From contig RBZT01000583.1 in NCBI GenBank assembly GCA_003693705.1, positions 1-59,740 on the forward strand: a DNA stretch of 59,740 bases, in the 5' to 3' direction. A model generated the notes under the pieces. That model saw only the letters and a program-made list of their open reading frames with translations, was not told the DNA's origin and made no database searches. Made by a program: the position numbers and the translations under genes. Each line of letters opens with the position of its first letter. Position 1 is the stretch's first letter. Below are positions 31,481 through 41,298 of this stretch, one piece after another. The stretch is from Polymyxa betae. Its lineage: Eukaryota; Endomyxa; Phytomyxea; Plasmodiophorida; Plasmodiophoridae.

Positions 31481-32047
31481 GGCGTGCAGTATTTGTTCAG
31501 GGTTGATTTGGGTCGAAACTGTACTATACGGCTGAGTAGTAACGTCTCGCAGAGAATTAATCGTGGATGCGATGGAATTCGGTCCGATTTAGGTCATACT
31601 GTACAGAAGAAAAAAGTGCGCCATAACATTTTATGTTTCAATGTTGCTGTCTATCTGAACCCGGTTGCAAGTGATACAGTTCAAATAACGAAAAATGAGG
31701 TTTTATCAATTCTAAAGATGCGATCTATACTTCATGCAAGCTTGATTTATACGTTCCAAAACTCATTTTTTGAGACTTACGCTCCTCTAAAAGAGCAGGT
31801 CTGTACTCAAGTCCTCAACGCGACCATCGTCATCTCAGAACTAAAAGAAATCGGAGTATCAATGGGATGCTAAATGTATCTGTATCGAATCGACTCTTTG
31901 ATTTTATTTAATCTTCGGTAATGTAACAGAACAGAGGTGGCTGCGCCGCAGGAGGTTGTCTCTCGGTTACTGTTAGATAGAGCTTTTCATTGTTGTGGTT
32001 ACTTGCTGGGGTTCTGCTTAGCACAGGTTCCCATTTTGTAATCTGGT
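31481..32047. other. intergenic region upstream of delta-COP
   Basis: A 129-codon forward frame at 31484-31873 has no recognisable motif or splice support and is probably chance. The region should contain the promoters of the small gene and delta-COP. Confidence 0.45.
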
Positions 32048-34090
32048 ATGGTCGTTCTATCAGCAGCTGTCATCACCAGAAATGGCAAAGGTACACAAGT
32101 CGTGTTTTTGGTCGACCTGTCCAGACTGAGCCAGAATTGCAACAGTTCTGGTCGCGCGTCAGTTTATGTCCATGACAAAGTTAAGAATAGAGGGCCTTTT
32201 GTCTGCCTTTCCGAAATTGGTTTCATCTGGAGGTGAACATACATTCATCGAAACTGAGAACGTCCGGTACTTGTACCAGCCTTTAGAACAGCTTTATGTG
32301 GTGCTGATCACCAACAAACAATCCAACATTATGGAAGATTTAGAATCACTTCGTCTTGTTGCCAGGCTGGTTCGAAATGAGGATATTTCTTCATGTGCAG
32401 CACTTAGATGCCGTGTAGGTTCCCGAATTTTGCCATGGTCATGATGAAGCTGCTGTTACATCCAATGCTTTTCAGCTCGTTTTTGCTTTAGATGAAGTTA
32501 TCTCAGTTGGATATAGGGAAAATATCTCAATTCAACAGGTGGCTCTAGTTTATGATTACATATTTATTAGTTAAACCGAAATTTAGGTTCGCACATTCAC
32601 AGAGATGGATTCTCATGAGGCAAAGCTTCAGAAAATCATAAAAGGTGGAAGAATTTCCCATTGGACTTCTTAAATTTATTTTTATGATAGCTTCCAAGGA
32701 AGATGATGCCCGAGTCAAATCACGCCAGATGGCCAAAGAAATTGAGCAGCGCAAACAGAAAATGCACAATTTACAGATGGGCAGTCAAGGTCCACAGACT
32801 ACTTCGTTGTCTAATCACTATGGATCCGATTATGCAAGCAGCAGTACAAACCCTATAGAGTCAGCGAATCGATTATGGTTTCTTTCCTTATGCTGACTGC
32901 TTCAAGCTATTCTGCAGGATATGAATCGACACCGGCCAGTACGGCATCGTATCATGCTCAGACTCGCCATGATGCTTCGACGAGGGCTCAACGCGAACAA
33001 CAGGTTCATATCAACGTTCGGAAGGCACGACGTTGTCTAAGAATTCATAGGGCATTGTTGGTTTGAAATTAGGACGACCCGCTCGGCAAGGAGACCAGTT
33101 TTTACAGCAATTAGCAAATGAGGAGAATATTGCTATTCCAACTGCAGCCACCACTCCGCTACCTGCTGCATCTACACCAACGTTCGTATCGCAAACTCCT
33201 CATGAGATTGTGCAAGGTGTTCTTGTCACTGTTGAAGAAGTTGTTACAATCTTATGTGAACGTGACGGTCTGTCGATAATCTTTTCCGTCTGGCAGAGTG
33301 TTTAAGGTTGCTTAGGCGCTCTGTCTCAGCTTGACGCTGTCGGTACAGTGAAACTGACGATTGGAAATCCGGATTACTCTCGCATTCGCTTACAAGTTGC
33401 TGGGTTAGATGCTGCGCCAAAAGGCACCAGATTCCAACCTCATCCAAAAATTGACAAAGCGGCTTGGATGCAGGTAACCTATTGAATCAAGCAAGTTTCT
33501 GTTACTCATCAAATTTGCAGAATCAAACGTTGAGCTTGAAAGAAGGAGACAAAGGATTTCCTATTGGTTCGGGCAATGCCGCGCCAATCCTGAAATGGAA
33601 GTTGTCTTCAAATGATCCAAACCTGTGTCCCTTACAAGTTACGTTCTGGCCCTCACAAGAGAACGGTCGAACAAGCATCACTGCTGAGTATCAGGCTGAA
33701 TCAGACAGGCTGACTCTAAATAACGTTGTTATTCGAATTCCTTCGCCTAAACCTGAAGGTTCGTTTTTAGTCATTAGTTTAAGATCAGTTTGAAATTGAA
33801 CAAAATTCTGATTTTTAGTATCTCAATGCGACGGAAGATATGTCTATGACGCTCCATCACGGACACTATCATGGCAAATTGGCGACGTCGAACCTGGTTC
33901 GACGGGTACAATCGAATGGAAGACTGATCCCATGGACGCTGATGGGTTCTTTCCGCTCTCGGTCACATTCGTATCCACATCTACTATTGTTGGTGTTGGA
34001 ATTTCTGCTATAACAAATGCAGAATCAGGTGCATCTATTGAGTTTGAAAAGCGCAGTGCACTGGATATTCAGTCGTTCACTCTCCAATAA
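32048..34090 (+). CDS. ARCN1: coatomer subunit delta (delta-COP; ARCN1/RET2) (multi-exon)
   Basis: Exon 1 [14 protein letters not shown] is joined by a short intron to [76 protein letters not shown], the canonical start of delta-COP (longin domain). Later exons encode the linker ([33 protein letters not shown]), then the mu-homology domain: [69 protein letters not shown], and the end [26 protein letters not shown] at 34090. The protein is part of the COPI coat for Golgi-to-ER retrograde transport. A convergent neighbour (SPEF1) ends 131 bp away. Confidence 0.9.
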
Positions 34091-34221
34091 ATATTAATAT
34101 CTTTTTAAATTTGAAGAGCATACCAATCCAACAGAGTTAAATCCAATTCAAATTGCTGGTTCCATCATAATTTATGCCTGGCTCAGCGTCTTTCAGAATT
34201 TCTGATGCCAGACCCTGAAAA

Positions 34222-35114
34222 TTATGATAATTCATGCAGCTCTAGCTCTTCTAAATGTTGTGTAAGAGCATTTATCTTGCCATCTTTCAACTCAAGTAGC
34301 TGCTCAAGTTTCTCAACCTAACGATAATTCACGGTTTCTGTGATATTCAAAGTCTTTTTATTTACCTTAGCGGCTAAAATCTCAATGGTCTGTTGAGACC
34401 TGGCCAGACGTAGGTCTTTCTCTTGAAGCAATCTCCTCAGCTCAGCATCATCATCAACATCATCGGTATTAACTTGATCTGACAATGGTTTGGCCACTCT
34501 ACAGTCAAACGGTTCTGATATAGCCGAATGAGATTCTGGTTCATGTGCTCCAGGATGCATCTCTTCTGGCGCTCGAGATGGTTTGCAAGTCACTTTCTTC
34601 AGCCGTTTAGTTTCGTACTCGCCCATCTAGCGACGATCAGGAAGGATGGTTTCCAAACTCATAAAATGGCATCACTCACTTTTTGCCGAATGGTTAAAAG
34701 AACTCGCTCAATAGCCAATCTTCGAACATTAACAACGGCGTCAACATCTTCGGGACAGATACAGAATCTCATTACTCGGAAAACACGTTCTAGTTAAAAA
34801 CTTTAAGATTACTCGATCAGCAACAATGCTGCCTATACTATTCAAAGTTGACCAGTTATACGCTTTTCTGGCAACTGCATTAGTCGGTGTATAATTGTGC
34901 ATGTCGACCAGGCGCGGGTAGAAGTGCTGGATGATTTCGGCGACCAGCACTTCAAAAGAATCAGATTAGGTTTACTTGGGCTTTATCTAATCCAGAATCG
35001 CTGACCTCCGTCACTAAAATCGCGTCCAATATTGCGTTTCGGGCGTGATAGCGGAATCTGATCCACCCAGCAATAGAGATCCTGTAGGATCTCATCCGAT
35101 AAATCCATCGACAT
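34222..35114 (-). CDS. SPEF1: SPEF1/CLAMP, CH-domain microtubule-binding flagellar protein (multi-exon)
   Basis: The start (Met 35114) gives MSMDLSDEILQDLYCWVDQI PLSRPKRNIGRDFSDG. An intron (GTCAGCGATTC ... TTTTGAAG) joins VLVAEIIQHFYPRLVDMHNY TPTNAVARKAYNWSTLN, and a 48-nt intron joins RVFRVMRFCICPEDVDAVVN VRRLAIERVLLTIRQK. This is the SPEF1-type calponin-homology domain ('L--Wid-iPLSRPKRNi-RDFSDGVLvAEvi--ffPk-VemHNY-p ... NW--LN'). A further intron leads to an acidic linker (MGEYETKRLKKVTC ... VNTDDVDDDAELRRLLQEKD) and, after another short intron, a coiled coil (VEKLEQLLELKDGKINALTQ HLEELELHELS) ending at 34222. SPEF1 proteins bind and bundle microtubules of the axonemal central pair. Domain and coiled-coil C-terminus are both conserved here. 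Confidence 0.87.
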
Positions 35115-35234
35115 CTGTTTCGACCTGCCCACTCACAAGATGGGTGTGTAGGACTGTGACTCGAAGATATACCAAACATGAATCTTGGTTCACTGCTTTC
35201 TCGGCTTTTATATATCATCAAAAAACGAAGTTGT

Positions 35235-36755
35235 TCATTGAGACACCGACACCCTATCATCCTTTCTTCTAAGGCTCTTGATGAACTGCAATGTTCTGGA
35301 GATAGTGACAGAAAATATCGATAAGAAGTATGGAGCATAAACAGCATACACATGCTCATCTGGAAAGTACAGTAACGGCAGCATCGTTTCGTCGAAGAAC
35401 GCTGAATGTGCTGCAATATATCCATCAAGACACAGATCATATGCTTTATCGTAGAGACCACTCTGCATATTCTGCATACAACGGTCCAAATTTGAAACCG
35501 CCTGTTCTATTAACTTACCAACATGAGGTTGGACTGGGAGCTGGAGATTCTCATCCAGCAGGCGCATCAATGCGTGTAGCTTATCGTAACCGGCATGATA
35601 GTTCTGCTGCAAACGTTGCCTTTGAATCAGCCCAACTTCCCAATCGGCTACGCCAACATTAGAAAAGATCTGCCGAGCCGTTTTCAGGTCCTGGAATGAC
35701 CATAGCGGATCCGGGAATCCCAGCAGCATCCGGATCTGGGCCAGCACAACCGGCATCACCAAGTCGAAGTCTTCTGCGCTAGCATTGAGCTTTGCAAGTG
35801 AGTTTCCGATTGTTAAACCACCCCATCGCGGAATGCAAAACGCCATGGTGTTCTTATAATCAGATTGGATTAGTAGGGGCGAATGTTTCGATAGAGGAAT
35901 GTAAATAAAGAAATGCAGAGCTGGATGCGATGGTGTATGAATCGATTCAACATTCCATTTAGTTCGGCCCATGAAACCTTCAAGCTGTGCCTGGGTCAGA
36001 AATGTCGACCCATCTTCGCCGATTTGGACATGATCAGCGATATCAGCATAGTATATAATCTGGGAGTCGATTCTGGTACTAAATATTGGGCGAATTCTTT
36101 GAAGGAATGGCTGCAGGTATTCGTTGATAACCTGTTTAAAATTCCATTCAATGTTAGCCTCTTCTGGGTCTTCGACCAGAACAGAGAAAGATAGCAGATA
36201 ATTTTTCTGTGATTGAATTTGTACAGGCCTGTTATGCGCTGCATCATGAACCATCCGACTGAATACAGATAGAGAATCAGCTATCCAGCTGTCTTCATCA
36301 AGCTGTCCTTGTACAGACCAGGCATGGCTGAACTGACCCAATACGACACTATTTTCCTGACCGGTATCACCTAGAAAGAACCAGCTGATTCCAGTTTCGA
36401 ACGAGAATTGTGTCAAAAAAGAGTCAACAGAATTGTCTTCAAACTCATTTAGCTGAATTTGTTGAAAAGCGCAGTGGATAGTGTCATTCTTCCCTTGAAC
36501 TTTCGAAAAGTTGAATTTTAGTTTTTGACAGAATTGCTCGTTGGAGTCTGGATCGGTCTTCGACCGAGATATAATAGCATAAATATCGTCAGGTTCCGGA
36601 GACCATGATTCTGGGCGACTAATTTGGGGAAGTGGAACACGCTCGACCCGAGAAGTGAGCAGATGGGCAGCGTAGCAGAAGATGAAATAAATGAGGAATG
36701 TGGCCAGAATACCAATAGATGATAAAGAGACCTTCCTTTGATTAGACGACATCAC
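35235..36755 (-). CDS. PIGS: GPI transamidase component PIG-S
   Basis: A single-exon 506-residue ER membrane protein. It has an N-terminal membrane helix (VSLSSIGILATFLIYFIFCY) followed by LPLPQISRPESWSP-type sequence (RVERVPLPQISRPESWSPEP), the PIG-S hallmark 'P-YRAPLPy'-like segment. The lumenal domain contains HTPSHPALHFFIYIPLSKHSPLLI and AFCIPRWGGLTIGN (family: SFLIPQWGGV-I-N), and a final membrane helix (YFLSIFSVTISRTLQFIKS). It belongs to the GPI-transamidase complex that attaches GPI anchors in the ER. Length is normal (PIG-S about 550). Single-exon structure contrasts with the multi-exon neighbours. Confidence 0.88.
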   Translation of the reverse strand: MMSSNQRKVSLSSIGILATFLIYFIFCYAAHLLTSRVERVPLPQISRPESWSPEPDDIYAIISRSKTDPDSNEQFCQKLKFNFSKVQGKNDTIHCAFQQIQLNEFEDNSVDSFLTQFSFETGISWFFLGDTGQENSVVLGQFSHAWSVQGQLDEDSWIADSLSVFSRMVHDAAHNRPVQIQSQKNYLLSFSVLVEDPEEANIEWNFKQVINEYLQPFLQRIRPIFSTRIDSQIIYYADIADHVQIGEDGSTFLTQAQLEGFMGRTKWNVESIHTPSHPALHFFIYIPLSKHSPLLIQSDYKNTMAFCIPRWGGLTIGNSLAKLNASAEDFDLVMPVVLAQIRMLLGFPDPLWSFQDLKTARQIFSNVGVADWEVGLIQRQRLQQNYHAGYDKLHALMRLLDENLQLPVQPHVGKLIEQAVSNLDRCMQNMQSGLYDKAYDLCLDGYIAAHSAFFDETMLPLLYFPDEHVYAVYAPYFLSIFSVTISRTLQFIKSLRRKDDRVSVSQ

Positions 36756-37209
36756 TCATATTTCATAATGAAACTAATTGTTATGAAATCTGTTACAGGG
36801 CTGCTCATTATCATAAGTAATAAATACCGAGGCTGCTCTAGTAATATTTTCAGTAGATTATCAAATAGAGCATTGGTGGAGTTGGGCCTTTTCAAATATC
36901 CTACTACGGTAGATTGATTGAAGACGAATCAGTTACTAAGTTTTAAGTTCGTTACCATTAAAAGCATAGATGCGTTTCCCCAAAAAATTTCGAAATGAAA
37001 TTGAAATCGTGAGAAGGTATCAGGAAAATAACCGCAGGTAAGAATCCATTGAATTTGGGGTTATTAGGTAGAGATTTTCATTATTGGCTGTTTTGATAGC
37101 TAATAAAATGACGCGTTTGGTTCTAAATTTCAGTGACTGTGATTTACATTTCAGATAAATGGTCACATTAATTCACTTTGTGTCATCATCATTAATATAG
37201 AACCTGTCC
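36756..37209. other. divergent intergenic region
   Basis: Between the PIG-S and DGAT2-family starts; should contain both promoters. No recognised element. Confidence 0.55.
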
Positions 37210-38641
37210 ATGTCGGTAGTCAATTGGCCTCGTCTTGCCCCTTTTCAGGTTTTTACAGTCCTTCTAATAACGTTCTACTGGTTCAAACCTATTCAGGTCC
37301 CTCTTCAACGTCGTCTACAGACTTTGGCTGTGCTCTTCTGGTTTCTACTAATCTGTCTGCCACCAATCGTCTCTTTTATCATCGTTGCGTTCGGCTCCAA
37401 CTTTATTCGATGCTGTTTTTTGCTGTATATATCGTGGATCATGTTTTTACAAAGATTCCAGAGCACAGGTGCGCTTCGATCCGGCGTATTTCGGCGATGG
37501 TTTGTTTGGAAATATTTCGCCGCTTATTTCCCCATCAGCATGGTTAAAACTGCCGAACTCGATCCACACAAATCTTACATCTTTGGTAATGCCTTCTGTC
37601 GGTTTTTAATGGACTGGCTATCAATGTTGTCCAGGTGTTCATCCTCATGGCATTATTGGTGTTTCAGCGTTCGCTACGTTTGGAACCGAGGCGCTTTCGT
37701 TCTCAGAACAGTTTCCTGCAATTATTCCCCATTTGTTGACTCTGGCCACTAATTTTCGCATGCCGTTCCTGGGTATATTTCTAGGTTTACTTGGCATTTG
37801 TGACGCCAGCAAACAGACCTGTCTAACGATTTTGGGACGTGGGTCTGGACAATCGATTGCCGTTGTGGTCGGTGGAGCACGAGAGGTTTCGTAGAGTTCT
37901 GCTGGGGATTTAACTCACTAACATAAAGCTTAGGCATTAGATGCTCGACCTGGTACATGTGATTTAACTTTAACCAGGAGAAAAGGGTCAGTTGGGGTTT
38001 TGCTTTTCTTGTTATCTCTCTTTGGTGTCCAATGATCAGTTGTGAGTTTTAGGCATTTACTTACAATCTGCTTACAGAGAAACCTCCACTGTCTTTTGCT
38101 TTCTTTGATTTATTTTACAATATCTTGAATGCTGATCTGGAGGATCAGCTTTATAAAACTGGCACTTGAAACCGGATCCTCCCTGGTTCCAGTGTTCTCA
38201 TTCGGTGAGGTCGATATTTATAACCAAGTCAGTAATCCACAAGGCTCTCTTCTACGAAAAATTCAAGAGTGGGTCTTAGAATTTTTTGGCTTCACAACTC
38301 CATTAGTGAAAGGTTGACTGCTTCAGTTATCTAACTCTGCAGAATATTTATTCATTACAGGTCGTGGCATCTTCAATTATGATGTTGGTGTTCTACCACA
38401 ACGTCGTTCAATCTGCGTCGTTATCGGTAGCCCAATTGCTGTAAATAAGGTTAAGATAAATAGAATAACATTGGTGTATTATTTTTTGTCTGAAATTTTG
38501 TAGGTGGAACGTGATGTCATTACTCAAGCGATGATTGACGACCTTCACAACCAATATGTCTTATCGCTTCGTCAAATTTATGAGCAATATAAGGACAAGT
38601 ACGCTCCGAATCAATCATCATCTTTTCGCGTGGTTCAATAA
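37210..38641 (+). CDS. DGAT2-family acyltransferase (diacylglycerol/monoacylglycerol acyltransferase) (multi-exon)
   Basis: The first exon (Met 37210) contains membrane segments (FQVFTVLLITFYWF ... LAVLFWFLLICLPPIVSF). Later segments give YFPISMVKTAELDPHKSYIFG joined by an intron to VHPHGIIGVSAFATFGTEAL: the HPHG motif is the family's catalytic signature. Then come NFRMPFLGIFLGLLGICDAS, GRGSGQSIAVVVGGARE, ALDARPGTCDLTLTRRKG, FIKLALETGSSLVPVFSFGE VDIYNQV, the terminal GRGIFNYDVGVLPQRRSICV VIGSPIAVNK and VERDVITQAMIDDLHNQYVL. The stop is at 38639-38641. It acylates diacylglycerol (or monoacylglycerol) in the ER and at lipid droplets for storage-lipid synthesis. Early exons between 37440 and 37530 are not fully resolved. 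Confidence 0.87.
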
Positions 38642-38790
38642 AATCGCCGACGATTTTTGAAGGATGTCGATGCCGTTCTAGAATGGAGATACCAGGTCAC
38701 CATTTAGATACACACTGTTAGGAATTCTACTCTGTGCAGGTTGCCGACCTCATTTCGCACAAAAAATGTTTTGCTAAGGCCGTCATTAGA

Positions 38791-39195
38791 ATGTCGAACC
38801 GGCCGGCTCTCAGATCGGCATCTGAATCGAGTGAATCCAGCGCCGAGACCAGGACCGTTCAATCCGGTCGCTTCCAGGTCTCAGATCTAATCGCCCCGGA
38901 ATCATCAAGGGCACTTACTGCACTACAAACAACCGTGTCTGGGCGCTTTCAGATTGCTGACATTTCGGCGGCACCGGCTTCGCCACCGGAACAGCAAATT
39001 GCTAATCAAAGCAGGAGAGGATCGATATCGAGTGACCCGTTGCAATTGCTGGTAATATGGATCTATTATTATCGGCTTGTTACCAAGTCTGTTCATTTAG
39101 TCACTATTGCATCATCGGATAAAGGCACTTTTAGAAGAAAACCGCAAGCTGAAGGAAGAAAACGCCGAATTTAGACGTCAGATAGCAGAGCGATA
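38791..39195 (+). CDS. small protein with tandem RFxV/I motifs and C-terminal coiled coil (2 exons)
   Basis: Starts at Met 38791 (MSNRPALRSASESSESSAE). It contains two near-identical motifs, QSGRFQVSDL and VSGRFQIADI, then an Arg/Ser segment (NQSRRGSISSD). An intron (about 39051-39130, ending CACTTTTAG) joins EENRKLKEENAEFRRQIAER, a short leucine-zipper-like end. RFx[V/I] peptides are the known docking ligands of the OSR1/SPAK (Fray-type) kinase CCT domain, so a kinase-regulated scaffold or WNK-pathway-like role is inferred only. An upstream stretch (RYQ before an intron, then VADLI) may be a third, more diverged copy outside the ORF. Family not recognised. Confidence 0.6.
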
Positions 39196-39640
39196 ATCGA
39201 CACGATCGAATAATTATTTAACAAAACACAAATAGATGTCATGATTTGATACTGTGATGGTTAGAGACGAGCGAGACTGACCGAACCCATAGCAATGGAT
39301 GGAGTTATGATGAGGTGGGAGTTGTAAGTCGTATTAGTGTATGCGTGACTTGTCTTGATGGGTGTAAAGTATTCATATCAATATATGCCTTATACACATA
39401 CAAGTCAAGTAGAGCATGGTATTGGAGTGATATATGGTGATCCAGAGAGTATAGGTCGGGTAATGAAGGCATCCTCTGCCAGAAGTCGGGGACCCGTGTC
39501 CCAGTGTGATTAGCGTTACCGGCTCATACCGGCATATCCAGTGGGATCTTGTGGGGACCCAAATTTAACACCCTCAAGTTCAAGCCTGGGTAACGGTTGG
39601 CCCACACGTCCCTCCTTGACTCATAACTTTATTGGAGATC
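39196..39640. other. intergenic region
   Basis: Contains a stretch (39460-39600) of higher GC with short inverted segments (CCGGCTCATACCGG at 39519-39532) but no tRNA or other RNA fold that I can support. Promoter region of the downstream Myb gene. Confidence 0.45.
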
Positions 39641-40192
39641 ATGGAAAAGAAGACAAATCGCTCGATGGACTCCAGTGCGACCACATACAGCTCTAGCGAC
39701 CAACTCAAAGGTGGAAGATTACGATGGACGGCTCGTGACGTTATGAATCTCATGATGGGCGTCTCAAAATACGGCCATGCCTGGTCCACCATCATCAAAC
39801 AATATGACTTCCGCGGTCGTAATGCCAAAGCCATCAGTGATAAGTTCTACTCGATTGCTGGCAAAGGCGACCGCAGATCGGTGTATTCAAAAGAAGAGGA
39901 AGAGCGTCTCATACAGGGTGTGAAACGATTCGGATGCAGAAGTTGGAGAAAAATCAGAGAGCTAACGGATGAAGATCTAGCTGAAGATCAAGTACATCCC
40001 GGAAAAAGGAGTCGACTTGACGTCGAGGACCAGTACGACTACCATTCTGATCGGGATGAAGATATGGAAAGCGAAGGCGAAATGGAAAATGACAATGAGG
40101 ACAGGCAACAAGAACGATTTCATCGGTTTCAGCAGCTGTTGTTGGCTGTAGCCGCTGAACAATTAGTTAGAGGCGAGGGCGTAACATGTTGA
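39641..40192 (+). CDS. Two-repeat Myb-like DNA-binding protein
   Basis: A single-exon protein of 183 residues from the ATG at 39641. Two Myb/SANT-type helix-turn-helix repeats are visible: LRWTARDVMNLMMGVSKYGH AWSTIIKQYDFRGRNAKAIS DKFYSIAGKG and VYSKEEEERLIQGVKRFGCR SWRKIRELTDEDL. Trp residues appear at expected helix positions in both. An acidic tail (RDEDMESEGEMENDNEDRQQ) and a C-terminal helix follow. A nuclear DNA-binding role is likely (TRF-like or R2R3-like); targets are unknown. Confidence 0.75.
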   Translation: MEKKTNRSMDSSATTYSSSDQLKGGRLRWTARDVMNLMMGVSKYGHAWSTIIKQYDFRGRNAKAISDKFYSIAGKGDRRSVYSKEEEERLIQGVKRFGCRSWRKIRELTDEDLAEDQVHPGKRSRLDVEDQYDYHSDRDEDMESEGEMENDNEDRQQERFHRFQQLLLAVAAEQLVRGEGVTC

Positions 40193-40537
40193 TTTAATAT
40201 TCGCTGTACATATGTAAAAGTCATCTATTATTCTAGAGTCATGGTGGATAAAGTACTTGGACCTGATCCTGTACCAGGGACTCATATCTTCACTATCACT
40301 TTTATTAACTAAATATATCCTACAAATTAGCTATTCGCAATGTACATCAAGTGTGCAGTTAACATCAATTTCAAATACTCTACTGAAGGTAAAGTTTCAT
40401 TCTAAACAATGCAGTTCCAAATTTATAGAGCAATGGCTAAAATCGGAAAAAGGTTAATTTCGTCAGATAGGTCACTTTGGAGAAAGATGTTGGATGCGGA
40501 AGCCGCAGCGGAGTGCGACAGCGTCAAAATTTGATTC
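40193..40537. other. intergenic region
   Basis: A 66-codon forward frame (40257-40457) lacks protein-like composition. Nothing else seen. Confidence 0.5.
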
Positions 40538-40771
40538 ATGGCGGGTGAACTCGACGAACACCAGCAACGTCAAGTGCAGCAGTTCTTGCTGGAACAGCAG
40601 CAACAGCAGGCCATGCAGCAGATCATCTCCAAGATTACAGATACATGTACTGATACTTGCAGTTCCTGGGACCGCCAATGCCTCGCCAATTGTACCCTTC
40701 GGTATCTTGATACCAGGTATAGACGTTTGATCGATTGTTTCATACTTAATTTTGTCGATTTTGAATTGTAA
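40538..40771 (+). CDS. small-Tim-like (Tim8/Tim13 family) protein
   Basis: A short protein: MAGELDEHQQRQVQQFLLEQ and a Gln-rich helix, then ISKITDTCTDTCSSWDRQCL ANCTLRYLDTR. The twin CX3C motifs (CTDTC and CLANC) and the following YLDT-R segment are those of Tim8/Tim13 chaperones of the mitochondrial intermembrane space. The spacing between the CX3C pairs is only six residues, whereas about 14 is usual, so either this is a shortened variant or a small exon is missing. A GT at the end of LDTR (near 40718) could start an intron, giving a different C-terminus from the open frame shown. Confidence 0.55.
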   Translation: MAGELDEHQQRQVQQFLLEQQQQQAMQQIISKITDTCTDTCSSWDRQCLANCTLRYLDTRYRRLIDCFILNFVDFEL

Positions 40772-41298
40772 TCGCCTTTTGTCCTTGAATTCATGTCACC
40801 TACTCTTCACAATTTTCTGGTGAGTTAGATTTGTGTAATGAAACTACTATGTTTATGCCTTGTTTTTCGACTTCAAGTTTTTTTGCACATTATCCACTCT
40901 ATCTATTTATTCCAATCGCAATCAATTTCATATTTTGAATCTGGCCACTTTGAAGTGCAATTTTAATGGGCTGTTTTTTCCAGCTGTCTCTTACGCTTCT
41001 ACGAAATTTTCGGTTTTCTCATTTTAAATGTTTCTGTTAGTTTCATTATTTAATCGCTATCTTAACATCCGTATAGTGCATTTGTAATGAACCATCTAGT
41101 GAAGAAGGGCACCTAAATCGCTTCACATTATTACAATGTTACGTATATACAAGGACGTGAGTTTGAATATGTTCTGTTTCTCTATGACTCGATGTATGAA
41201 TATAATACTGTACAATGTGTGTACTAAAGGGCTGCCCCTACCCCTCTTACTACCAGTATCTTTATATCCACCATACAGTACAATATTTTTCCAATGTT
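40772..41298. other. intergenic AT/T-rich region
   Basis: No gene seen. May hold a last exon of the small-Tim gene, for which I found no convincing join. Promoter region of the downstream coiled-coil gene. Confidence 0.45.

Noticed and set aside
31484-31873. 129-codon forward open frame upstream of delta-COP as a gene
   Set aside because: No motif, no consensus splice extension, and it overlaps the promoter region of two better supported genes.
39460-39600. GC-rich stretch with short inverted segments as a structured RNA
   Set aside because: Complementary segments are short and do not form a recognisable cloverleaf or known RNA; probably promoter-proximal DNA.
41215-41298. Met 41215 as the start of the NT-C2 coiled-coil protein
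   Set aside because: The extra 28 residues are Tyr/Cys-rich and unlike the rest; Met 41299 begins just before the structured domain.
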